This document shows, piece by piece, positions 1 to 13,500 of a stretch of 64,000 nucleotides of DNA. How positions within the stretch are numbered: position 1 is the stretch's first letter; every line of letters begins with the position of its first letter. The DNA comes from Chrysoperla carnea (taxonomy: Eukaryota > Arthropoda > Insecta > Neuroptera > Chrysopidae), in assembly GCF_905475395.1 (NCBI RefSeq), contig NC_058340.1, positions 59,126,181 to 59,190,180 on the forward strand. The letters are read 5' to 3'. The position numbers were made by a program, and so were the translations under genes. The notes beneath the pieces are model-generated. The model worked only from the letters and a program-made list of their open reading frames with translations, was not told the DNA's origin and did no database searches.

Positions 1-3000
1 TGGTATTATTTGATTAAATCAATTATGTTCTTAACTTGTATTTAATATTGAATAATAATATTATTATAATTTATTAAACGAGCGTATTCAAATATTTTAT
101 GCACTAAGATTTACATCAGACATATTTTTATTATTTTTTTTTTTTGAAAATTTTACTTGGCTATAATCATATAGGAATCTAAACTAATTAATATGCAAAA
201 ACTATTAAACACAGCCAAATACACTTACACTTTACATACCAGCATTAAAATCCAATGGTACAAAGGAAGCGTTAAAATTTTTCTTCATTATTATTTTGTT
301 AATTAAAAACGAAATATAAAAATTTGTAAGTATAAGGACCATCAAAAAAATAAAACGCTAAATCATTTTTTAGTACAATTGTACAGGTTTAATAAAGGTA
401 TCTTGGTATGGGTGTAATTAGCAGGTCAATTTCATTCAATCAATAACTTCTACACGCCTTGAAAGATCATTCCATGAAATGGTTGCCATAGGAATTAAAA
501 TTAGTATCTCTGTCTAATGAATTAACTAAAAATGATGACAAAGTAGTATGCAGAGATCAAAATATTACTGCACTTACAGATTCGGAGATCAAGTATAACC
601 CATACTAATTTTAGAGGAGATACTTCTATTTTTCGTTGAAATAAATCGTAATAGACCTTTTCACATTTTTTTTTCTTTTTTTTTTTTTTAATGAAAGTAA
701 ATGTCTTGATAAATAGGCTAATTTTTCCCCGATTTTTTTTGGAGCCATATAACCGAGAAAACAGACAATGAAAATCATTAAAATTCAAATTGGCGAAAAC
801 GATTCGGAAACACACGATGTTACTCACACAGGCTCAACTCGACCTATATTTTCATAAAAAGTTATCAAAAAGCATTTCTGTTTTTCATGAAAAATGTCTA
901 TTTTGTGATATTGTTAACGAATATTTTGTCTGTTTTGACATAATATCTTAATACGAGGTAAGTAAAATTGTTTTATTTTCCAATTATTGTAATTTGAAGA
1001 GGTTAATTCTTTGAATGGATGAGACCATCAACATGGAATGATCCTTAATAAGAGTATAATTTCATTCATACAGGGTGTTATTTAAAAACATAATTAATAC
1101 ATTTATTGAAGAAATAGCAGATTGTAGTTTTTGCACGATTTCTTTTATATTTCATATCTATTCAGAAATACTTTTGTTGCCTTTACATAATTACGGGGAT
1201 AAATATATATAAAATGCCCTACACCATATTTTTTATTTTTAATATATATTTTTATTATATAAAAATTAAAAATATATATGTAATTAGTCGATTATTTTCG
1301 ATATACTAGAAAGCTAAAAACTGTGTTTTGAGCAGACCTGAGTTTTTTGCACTCTAAAATATATATATTATCACATAACTGAACACATCGTAAAATGGAT
1401 TTGCAAATATTTTTGTCCTATTTAAAACAAAAAACTAACAAAATGAATTTACATACATATTTTATCCCTATATCCACATAACTTTGTATATTTATACGAC
1501 TAGTTGCAGCAAATTCCATTCAAAATTATGAATCAATTACCTTAAAAATGGCGTTTACTTGAATGAACCTGTTTGTTTGATTAAAAATTGCGGAATGTAT
1601 TCGTTTAAAATTTTTTTAAATTCAAATTTGAAATCTCACAAAACAAATAAACAAATTGGTTGATTTTTTTTTAAATGAAATCTTTGGTAACAACTTTCCC
1701 TTTTTGTAAAAGAAAACTTGTTAATTTTCCCTTTTCCATTACCTTCGTGAGAAGTCTTTTCTCAAATATGTGGTTTATGAAAATACTATCACAAACCAAA
1801 CTCATTGACAATAATTGAGAACAAGAAAATGATTTATGTGAACTTTTTAAAGCTTAGTATATTTTACTTAAATCTTTTCAAATTAGATTTAAGTAAGGGA
1901 GTACATTTTTGTTTAATATTTAAGTTTTATTCTTATCACATCTATTGTTTCTCTAGGAATATATAAATTTTACTCAAAATATTTTCTAATCTCTACCATA
2001 AATGGCACGAAATAGTAATTTTATTAAATATAAACAAAAAGTTTCCAACGATTGATTCTTTAACAAAATTACATCAGAAAATACTTTCAAAAGACTGTTA
2101 TAATTTCTAAGCTGCTCAATTTCATCGTGAGTTGTGCGTGATAAAACAAACTGCCAGTTTACACGATCCTAATACTTGTAAATTTTGCTAAAATGGCTTG
2201 TTGACAATTGAGGATGCATGACGAAAAGATTTTTTTACACTAGATTTTCAGTCATAGAAATATGAGAGGAAATATTGAAGAAACTGATAGATAGTTATTG
2301 CTGAGGGGCGAGAAGATGTGGGCAGTAATAGGACCAAACGGATTTTCATTCACGCGGATAGATGACTCCGCTTGAAGATCACAAAAGACAACCACTAAAG
2401 GAAATGCATTTAGGGAGAATCGAGGCAAATAAGGAAATTTCAATAAGAAAATATTTTCCTGGTAAAATTTAGAATTATGTAATCCAAATATTTTTGATGT
2501 TAGAAATAATATGAAATGTTTGTAAAAATAAATTTAATTTATGATAATAGTTCCGAAAATTCTTTATTAAAGAGAAATTTATTAGCTTGCTTGAAAAAGC
2601 AATTTACGAAACTACAGTCACAAATAAAAATATTACGTTTTTCTAAATTTTCCTCTCAGTGAATTTTCATCAAGTAACGACCCAATCAATTCAATCTTTT
2701 TAATATATAGGCCCTTATTCAGCAACTAAACTTACTTAACTTATTGCTTAAACAGTATAGGTATATGATTTGCCAAGTAAAATTATAATTTTCTTCTTAA
2801 ATATAATATGTACATATTAAAAATGTTTTATTCAAAATATTAATTCAATCGACCATCAAATTTAGTAAAAAACTATGGTTTTTCTACTATCGTCATATTT
2901 TAAGTTTAATTTTTCATCATAGAAATCTTTTATTAAAAGTACTTTAGGAACTATAATTAGAAATTAATATATATATTACAATAATTATTTTGAAAATTAA

Positions 3001-4417
3001 TTCTCCACGCAAATAATCAAAAACCAATTTATTTTTACAATATTTACGTAAAAAGATATTAAAATAAATTAGCAAAAATATAATCTATCATTTAATTTTT
3101 TTTTTAATTTGTCATATTTTTATAAAAAATGAAAATTGGTTATTGATAATTTCCTTTTGATTAAAAAGAAGATAAAATTGCAAAGATGTTATACCTTTCC
3201 TATCGTTAGGACTGGCCAATTGCTATACTACCTTATACGTAAAGATTTCGATTATAAAATTAAGGTGCAATTTATTTATTCAATAAGACTTCGTCTTATT
3301 TCAGAGACGAAGATACCCACATATAGAATGCTATTTTAAAGAACTCAGCATAAATTTTATGGAATTCTTTCTATAATCTCATTTTTGTCTTGCTGATTAT
3401 TTTTATTCAAACGTATCACATAATTAGTTTCCAATATATTGCTTGTAATGTTTATGAAAAATCGGTCATCGGCCATCCATTATCAAAATCGGTCAAGAAT
3501 CAAGACCACGTAGCGTATAATGACGACATAACATACAGACCAAGGATTAGAAAAGCATTTGGACTTTTTAAAACAAATTGTATTATTTTAAATAAAAATA
3601 TTTCCAGGTTTTTTAATCACAATAAAACTTTTTTAAATTTTAAATTTCAATTTTAGCAAGTCGTTAGGTTAGTAGTGAGGTGGACGGAGAGAGAGATATA
3701 TAGCTATGTCAGAGTGATATCAATATCCATAAAATTACAAAATCGCCATAATTACAATAAAATACGTGATCAAGTAAATATTTTTCCAGTAGAAATTCAG
3801 TTTGATAAACTGCTTCCCATCCTGTTATATTTCGAAAAATAGTCGCGGTAGAAGTTTCAGTCCAATTGGTAACATTCTATAGGTTGATTGACATACTATA
3901 AATTTACGATTTGGATAATAATAATTTTTTTAATTTGTCTTTTTCGAGGAAAGGTAGTATTAATAAATTTCAGTCTTATAGACAAGATATTGGGCAAAAT
4001 TATATTTAAAAAAAATTGAAATTCGAACAATGAACTTTGAAAATTAATATTTCAAAAAAATTATTGTGTACAACATGTTTTCTTTAAAATTTTGCTTTGA
4101 TATACTATATTTTGTTTGCTATAATTTTTGCAGATCCGTAAAAATTTCATTTGATATGTGAAAAATAATAATTAATATAAAATTAAATAAATATATGAAC
4201 ATTAATTTTTTTTTTTGTTTACTCGAATGCACTGAAAGCAATAATATATTTAAAATATTTTGTGCAATCTTTCTGTTTTTTGTGTGTTTATAAATTTACA
4301 TATTAATTAACGAACTTATAAAATAGATAAGTAATAAGTATATAATAAAAGTTGTAAACTACATTTAATAATCGTTTGGTAAAGCTGTATTGTGTAAAGT
4401 CGTTAAAATTCATCTGT
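1..4417. other. sequence downstream of REPTOR, no gene seen
   Basis: Very AT-rich, with poly(A/T) runs. Short ORFs here (for example 3390-3656) show no recognisable domain and biased AAA/TTT composition. The part nearest 4417 may be REPTOR 3' UTR. Confidence 0.6.
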
Positions 4418-4512
4418 TTAAAATTCATCGATGCCTCCACCAGGTACTCCATTTTTCACCCTTTCTAGCACCTTATTTACATATTCTGTTGAATGACTTG
4501 CTATTTTTACTT
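4418..4512 (-). CDS. REPTOR: REPTOR coding exon 4 (C-terminus and stop)
   Basis: The acceptor TTTAG ends at 4513. The last base of exon 3 plus AA gives Lys599, then 30 residues with [12 protein letters not shown] and a GVPGGG stretch, ending IDEF and TAA at 4420-4418. The block matches the SEFVNQVLEK...GG segment at the C-terminus of vertebrate CREBRF. The first canonical AATAAA on this strand downstream is near 3407-3402, about 1 kb away, so the 3' UTR may be around 1 kb; this is unproven. Confidence 0.88.
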
Positions 4513-7500
4513 CTAAATTAAAAAAGAAATTATTTTAAAATTTGTAAAAATGTTATCAATAATTTGAGCGTCACTAATTTAGTGACGAGTAACACCTCTT
4601 TAGAGATTGATTACGATTAAAAACTACATTAGAAGTTGATTTATTGCAACTTTAACTGATATAATGAAACGTTTTTTATTGTTGAAAACTGAAGAAGTTG
4701 CATTAGTCGACAATAGTTCAACACCCGAATCAGGCCCGTAAAGATTTGTAAACGAATGAATGTATAAAATATAGTAAATAAAAAAATGTACTTACTGGTT
4801 GCGTTTTTAACCAATTTTTCAATTTGTCGAGAATATTCTTCCTGATTCTCTGCATTAGTTTCTTGAAATTTTAATTTCAGAATTTGTTTAACTTGCGCAA
4901 TCCCATGGATTAATTTTTCTGAAAAAAATAATTATATATATATTTTAACGAGCAATTCTTGTACGTATATATGACGAGTACTGAAGAATATTATCGACAG
5001 TAAAATTTAAAAGGTACTATTAGACTTGCAAGCACATAAAATTTTATAAAAAACTTAATAAAATATACATACTATGTTCATGCTCCAATCCGTATAATTT
5101 AAGTTTGTTTGCCTCATGTTGTGCTTTCTTTTTGAGACGACATGCTCTTGATGCCAATTTATTTTTCTCCTTTCGTGTTTTGGTACGTGACGGAAATGGT
5201 AGTTCACTGACAGGTGTCATATCATTGATAATACGTCCTAATTTATCTAGTTCTTTACCAATTGTATATAATTTCTTCGGATTTGGCGTTAAGTCATTAC
5301 CATCACCTTTACGTGCTTTACCACTGTGTTTGATGCCACGTACAGCACAATTGGGTGAGAATACTGGATCAGTCACTTCATTTAATACATGTGGATCTTC
5401 TAATTTTGTTTTCAGTACTAAACGTTGTCCTTTTGGACCTTTGGCTTGAACATTATACTGCCAAAAATATCGTTCCTTCTTTGACATAGATTTTTTAGTG
5501 CTTTCATCGTCTGAATCTGAAATATAAAATTTTTGTTGAATTATTTTTTACTATTTAGCATACTTTTAGGACTCTTATTGGATGATAAAAGGTTTTGAGT
5601 TTCGTATTTGGGTGGGTTGATCTAAACGTTAAATTGAATTATAAGACTTTAGCAAAACTCTGCCACGTTTATTTAACCCCCGTACGTAGATACAAACTTA
5701 CAAGATAGTTTACAAAACAACCCCTTGTTCATAACTGATGATAATTTTATATTAGAAAGTTATAACAACTTTTGTTGGAAACATTTGGTTGTAATTAATT
5801 TGATTGTAAGTTTTCGATGTTCCTTAAAGACCGAGACTAAAATTCCCTAACTTAAACTGAATATTAGAATCTTACAAAAGCGAAAATGTCAGCAGACTAT
5901 CTGCCCGATATTTTTGGGTCAGCGCGCTTGCAAAAGAAAACAGGAAAATCAAATGGTTGTGTAGATTTAAGAAAACATTTATCTAGAATTCGAAGTCTTT
6001 TTTAAGCACTTTTTTCCACTGCGGTCAGCTTAACTTATGAAATATGATATGATTAAAATATCATTTAAAACTCTGCTAAGTGGATTCTCCCCTCGTCTTT
6101 TTAATGGCTTAATAATATCTCTAGAGATATTTCATTGTAAAAATAAGTATTTTTTTTATTTATGAAATTTGCCCTCCTTCTATAGGCCAAAAAATACTGA
6201 ATTGCTACCCCCCCTTTTTAGGCTAAAAACTAGAAATGGCATGGATATTACTATTCTCATTTGATTCTTTCTGAGACACGAGCGTTCGGAAATATTTTTC
6301 CACCAGGCAAGTTGTCACATAATATTTTCCATGACTACATTCCTAAAAAGGCCCTTGGTTGTTAATTCCTCTTTTTTATATTTTTTACTTTCTTTTTTTT
6401 TTTTAAGTTCTTCCAGAAAAGTGCCATTCCCCTTTAAGCAAAATCAAGCGAAGCATTTATACTGTAAATTCTAAAACTAGTTTTTCATCTCGAAACTGGC
6501 TTTATTAAGAAAATATGAATGGTATTCCCACATTCAGTGTTTTTTTGTACTAAATTAAATAAATTCATATTGTTCATGATGTCATAATTTAAATATATGT
6601 TAATATTCATATTTAAACAATATGGAAATAAGTTTATTCAAATGTTTTTAATTTTTTAACTTGAGTAATTAAGGAAGTTGTAACGAAAAGTTCATGGTAA
6701 TCACAAGGTTTTTTTTTTGCTTTATTATCCAACATTATAAGTTAATTAATGTTAATATCTCATGAAATATGTTTTATCAGTCAACTGAGCTAATATGTTA
6801 TCGAATAAAAATGGCACGAAAGTATGTCATTTTTGATTTTTTTCAGATAGCTGTGTTAATATTTAGTATTAATTTTAAGTAGTTCATGTATTACTTACTT
6901 ATCATTAGTAGTAAAATTGATATGCATAAAAATCACCTATATTTGCTTTATCAAGATCTGAATAAGGCTATTCTGTTTCTTTCGGAGTATTTTATAAAAA
7001 TATTTGCAATCTTCATGCGAAAATTTTATTTTTTAAATGATACGAGATAATCCAAAACAAGTTTCAAAATTTTACCTTTTAAATTATGAATACTCGGACC
7101 TTTATATATTTTGAAAAAAAGTGATTTAAGCAGCTTATGTTATCAAGGATATGTCCTCAAACGAATATTTTCAGATTTGATAAATGGGGAATAACCTTTT
7201 GCAGCTTAGACCGAACTTCTATGCACTACACATGCTATAAGAATGTAGTTTTTTGCATAGCAATCCGTTTAGCTTCTATATTACGAAAAAATAGGAAATT
7301 TTAGTTTTTGAAACGATTTTTCCTCAAAATAATTATCTTCTCCTACTGTAAAAACCAGCTTGTAATTACAAGATCAAAAAAATTTCTACTCTTCGTAAAG
7401 AACTTGTTGAAGTATTGAGCGAAATATACTTTTTTACTTATGCGCTGTACTAATATGAAGTTAGATAAGCTTTTGCTTTCTAGACTTAATCTCGCGCTTT

Positions 7501-10500
7501 TAAACTTGAAAATACATTTACAGATGAGAATATGACTTTGATAATAGTCTCTCAAATTTTTGAATTTATGACAGATTAACGTTTCCAAAAAAAGGTAATT
7601 TTGAAAGCTGAAAAACAATGCCAAAAAATAAAATATTTGAGCTGATCAAAATCCTAAAATGAGCTTTCAACATATTTATAAAGTTTTGACCAGTAATTAT
7701 ATATTGTTTTCCACGTTCCTAGACATTTCCAGGCTTACCAGCATTGTGGCCAAGGTTGTGTGACGGTAAAAATTTAACCACTTAAATGATGGGGGTTTTG
7801 TTTCCGTTTTTATGAAAATTAAAAAGAAATCTCCAAAATTATTATTTATCTCCGGTGAGGTCACAAAGTTTCCGAGACATATGAAATAGAACGCCCCATT
7901 TACAAGAATTTGTCGTAGATAAAAAAAGTTATTAGGCTAATTTCTAATATTTTAAGTATTTCAAATACAATAGGATAAATATTTTTCAATTTAAAAATTA
8001 TATAATGCATAAATGAAATAATTTTAAAATAATGATGATGAGTAAAATAATAAAATTACAAACATTATATTACAATAATATGACCTATGCAAAATGATTG
8101 ATAACACTGTCATTAAATACTTACTATCATTTGAATAAAGATAAGATAAATGTTATAAAGAATTCAAAATTTTGGTTTTAAAATTAAAAAAAATGTCTGA
8201 ATAGATAACTGATCCTACATTAGCGTGCCTCTTATCACTTCCTACATATTTTTATCCTACATAATGTACTTTATAGTATTTTAAACTATACAGGAGTGTA
8301 TTAAAAAGTGTTGGTTTGGATGTAAGAAAAAGTGAAATATTTGTATTCTTACTCCAGACCCGTATGCAAGCCATAGTTGACTCAGGAAGACCATTGATTT
8401 TTGGAATGTCGATAACGAATTTTTTGGTTCTTTGGCCAAATTTCGGGACTTTTTAAACAATATTTTAGGCATATTTTTAACTAGCTGTGAAATATTCGCT
8501 TCGATGGGCAACTTCAATTTTAAATACAAAGATTATTGTGCTATAACCTTCATTTCATATGCCATCACTTATCCTCCTTTTGTTCACAATTTCGTCGATG
8601 AACACAGCCTATGTTACTCGCTAATAAGGAGGCCTTCTATAGCTACATCCATATCTTGAAGGCTGTGGCCTAGTTCATGTCCCTTGCTAATTTCACCTTT
8701 CTAAATGAACACCTATTTTGCGTTATTTAATTAATTTTAGTTTCACATTTTGTAATGACTCCGTAATTCTCTGTATTTTTTCTGTGTTTTTATTTTCTAG
8801 ACCGTAAGCTTTTTTGCCGATGTTATCACACATAAACTTTTATCCCTTATTTTTACCCCCATTAGAGTAAAATTTTCACAAACTTTGAAGGTCGTTTTCA
8901 ATTTATATGTAATCAAAAGCCTAATAAATAAGTTTCAAGCTTCTAGCTTTAAAAATAACGCTTCCATACAAACTTACATCCTCTATTTCAACCTCTAACA
9001 GCCCTTTTTCGTATTAAAAAGTAGTCTATTTCCTTTCTCAGGCTGTAGATTATCTCGGTACCAAATTTCATTTAAATCGGTTCATTAGTTTGGTGTGATT
9101 GCGTAACAGACAGGCAGACAGAGTTATTTTCGAAGAGATAAATGTCGAAGAAAAATTAAAACAAAACCTATTAAGATCAGAATGTAGCGTTAAAATTAAA
9201 ATGTTTTTAAAAGTTTGGATAAAAGCAGCATATATACTTTCACAAGAAAGCGATAGTTTGTTTCGTTGAATTGTTCAAATGCGATTATTATGGAGTACCT
9301 TGTTTATAGTAGGGGAGCCCAAGAGGGGATTTGTGTAGTTACTCGAGCGCGTCAGATTAAGACATGGGGGGTTCCTTGGACCTTCCTCAGTACCTCCACC
9401 AAATATAAGCCCTAAATATGGAGGGACCCACGTAGGGGAGCCGGTCAAATTAGTAAAAACAAAATTGCGATGGGTAAATTAACTCGAGCACGTTAGATTA
9501 AGATATGGTGGGTTTATTACATGATAAAAAATGTAAATTTCAATAATCTGAAAAATTTTGATCGCGCTCGAGTTACTACGGATAACGCAACTTTGCAAGC
9601 TTCCCATTTCTTTTCGTCTCGCTTAAATCATCGGATTATTGGAATGTACATTTTTTATCATGTAATAAACCCACCATATCTTAATCTGACGCGCTCGAGT
9701 TAATTTACCTATTGCAATTTTGTTTTTACTAATTTGACCGTCTCCCCTACGTGGGTCCCCCCATATTTAGGGCTTATATTTGGTGGAGGTACTGAGGAAG
9801 GTCCAAGGAACCCCCCATGTCTTAATCTGATGCGCTCGAGTAACTACACAAATCCCCTCTTGGGCTCCCCTACTATTATCACCAATTAACCAATCAACCA
9901 ATCAAAAAGTTATTTGACTCACCCCTAACATTTACTATGATTTATAAAGTTCTGCAGTTCTAGCTTTCGGCACACGCGGCACAAATATCGTATAGAAAAA
10001 TGCTGAAACATGGCGATACAAGTTAAGGGTTAAAGCTACGTCAAATTATAATTTATTTTATGTATTTTTTGAACTTTTGACATGAAAGAATGTCCTTCCA
10101 AAACGTTTTTAAATTTGCTTATCATCACTATTCAACTCAATGAATTTGCTTATCACAAAGAGCTCACGAGTTTTTGATATAAGGCTAATAAATTTGAAAA
10201 TTTAAAAAAAATATATGTAAGCTATAAGACAGAAATCAAGGAAGTAAGTAATAAGTACATTAGAACATGAAACTTTTTTGTTAATAATTAATATAATAAA
10301 TACAAATATCCAATTTTGTATTTTAGCATTATATAAACGTTTACAGAAATAAAGTTCATTTATATCAAATACAGGGTGTCCGCCGGTGAGTCGATGGACA
10401 TAGCTTAAAAGCGTACTCTTTGGACAATTTTAAGTCGGAAGTGTCTTATATACTTTTGTCCAAAATCCAGTTAGTTAAGAAGTTATGAGCACCATTAAAT

Positions 10501-13500
10501 TTAACTTTTAAAATGAAGATATATTCTAGTAAAGTAGTTTAATGTTTTATTAATAAACTTTTTTCTCCCTACACTCTTATAGGGACTGTTTCCGACCATG
10601 TTAAAAATAAATTCTCAGACCATATTTGAAGTATCCAAAAAACTTAAATTTCTGGTTAAAATAAATGCTAAATGTAACAAATTTTCAGATATTGATAAAG
10701 AATCAGGACTTCAGAGTTCGATGTTCTCCAGACTCCAGAAAATATTTATTACTTTTCCCTAATCGAGTAAAAAATTTCTTCACATTTTCAGAATTCTGGC
10801 TATTTGTTTTTCACAAAATTGGCTATAGCAATTTTATGAAAAAACACATGCATGAAGCACAGCATAGCAATTATATTATTTTCGAAATGAACCGGAATCG
10901 AAAGGGTCTCCCGGTCTTCAGTCGTAAGTTGGATCTAATTATACTAGTCGAAATTTCAGGTACATAATAACTATGAAAATAATTCTTCTGTCTTAAACAT
11001 TATTAGTAAGAGTACCAAAACTTATTTTTAATTTAATTTATTCCGTGAATAATTTTAAAATTTAGACTTTCTTTTGTAGTGAAAACTCACTTTCATTTAA
11101 CTTTACAATTTTATGTTAATCTAGCATTCAAAATATGTATAAAAATTATTATTCCAAAACAATGGGGCGTATTAATTTACATTCAAAATTTTTTTTTAAA
11201 CCACTTTTCAACAATAAATTGTTTGGAATGCAAAAAGGACGCATTTACGAAACAACAAAGTTGTTAAATTATTTAATTAGTCGTTAGTTTAATAGTTAGT
11301 GAAATGTCGTTCATTTTCGACCGCCCCAAAACAATTTAACCATCGAAAGTAACCTTAGATTTCGAATAACCTTGGTAAATAAAACTTGTCTTTTCAAATT
11401 TTCCAAAACAAATATTGAAAAGTCAATGACCAAATTCAATTTATAATACAAAAAAAATCTAAACAAAATTACATATAATAAAACATTTTAATAAAAAAAA
11501 AAACTATTTTCAAATTGTGTATTTTCCTCGTCAAGGTCATTTAAAAATTGATTACTGACTAATATCCATTAAAAGAAGCATTGTATATTCATTCATATTA
11601 CAAAATGTGATAAAATATTTTTATTTTTATTTTTTAAGCAATTGTAAGAGATAATAAAAAATATTAATTGAATTTAATCAATTTACTCGCATAGTTAAAG
11701 GCATAGTGGCTGACATCTAGTGGTCATATAAGAAAAAATAATCGAGTTATTTATTACTGACTTTAAGGTAGTACGGTCAGAGTAGCAACTTTAAGAAATG
11801 GCTTGATTGTTTTTATATGCAGTTAAAGTACGCACTTACGTTTAAATGTATTCTGTAAATTTGATGGAGAGGAGGGCGGATTATCCGATTATTTAGATAA
11901 ATAATTCACTTCAAAAGTAAGCTTATTTAACATTGGTCTTATGACAAAGCGGCTGAAAGATGAAATATTTTGATAGTTTTGAACAAGATTTGCCCGTAAA
12001 AATTGCAAAAAAAAAAAACTATCTAATAGAAAGTGCTTATTCAAGAAATAAATAAAAAATTAAAAACCTTCTAGACTACTTCATTAAGGATTTTGACGAT
12101 AAATTAGGCGAGAACTAAGAATAAAATATTTCGATATTTGACTTAATATTCAAAATGCCGAAGATTGAAAATTTCGATTTAATTATTCAGGATTGATGTT
12201 TCAAAATTAAAGCTGATATAAAACTCTCTTTTTCTTATTATACCATGTATATATGAAATATACATAGTATATTAAGTTTAGTCCCAAGTTTGTAACGCTT
12301 AAAAATAATGATGCTAGGAAAAAAAATTTGTCATAGGTGTTCATAAAATCACCTAATTAGTCCATTTCCGGGTGTCCGTCCGTCCGTCTGTGGACACGAT
12401 AACTCAAAAACGAAAAAAGATATCGAGCTGAAATTTTTAAAGCGTACTCAGGGTGTAAAAGTGAGGTCAAGTTCGTAAATGAGCATCATAGGTCAATTGG
12501 GTCTTGGGTCCGTAGGACCCATCTTGTAAACCGTTAGAGATAGAACAAAAGTTTAAATGTAAAAAATGTTCCTTATCAAAAATTAAACAACTTTTGTTTG
12601 AAACATTTTTTCGTAAACATCACTGTTTACCCGTGAGGGCGCTAATTAGGCGGAAATTTTATAATATGTACTATACTTGATTATCAGTTATGTATGTGTC
12701 ACATGTTTGTATGTGTTATGTGATAAAGAAATCAACACTGACTATACATGGTATTTCAACAATTAATTCAGTCAATTGTTTATTTTCACTTGCTTTTCAT
12801 CTAAATTCAACAAGTTATAATAAACTGCATAATATAATGTTGAAAATTTGATAAAAATCTAAAACAATTTGGAATTTCAATACATCCGAAATATGCTTTT
12901 TGAAGACTGTGAGTCTTTTATAGGTAGAAAAAGGTAGGCAAACAGCCTAAAATGATAACTGAAATATAAAATTTACAAAACTTGGCTTGAATTCAAGATA
13001 CTTCGATTTCGATTCGATTTCTGGTATATGTGAACTTTGTTGCGCATTGAGCTTGATTTCTGAGTTGAAAATTTGTAATAATTGACTATTAAAAGATTTT
13101 AAAATAAAGGGTTTGAAGAACTTTTGGACAAGTTTTTTCAAAAAATTTTTTTTTTACAATTTTGAACTAATTTTATCTTTTTATGTGCATTGTATTTCTA
13201 ATGGAAAGAAAAAGGACGCATTACAATGTCTTATAGTCCAGGAGCTGTCGATCTAAAAAGTTCCCTCATACCGTGCATATATTTTTTTTAAAGAAAATAG
13301 ATAGTTTAAAACTATAGGAATTCGAAACGGTAGGTTTGCGTGGTTTTGCAAAGCCGAAAAAATGTTTAAAAAAATTAATTATTAAAAAAATCGATAAATG
13401 TTTGTCTCTCATGTTGTGAAATGGTTTGCCTAAAGTATATTCTACAGAAAATTTCATTATCTTTCAGAAAAAATTTACGCAAACCAATTTTTTTAGCCGG

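Noticed and set aside
5105..5449. Plus-strand 114-codon ORF
   Set aside because: Exact antisense of the conserved REPTOR exon 2; a shadow frame.
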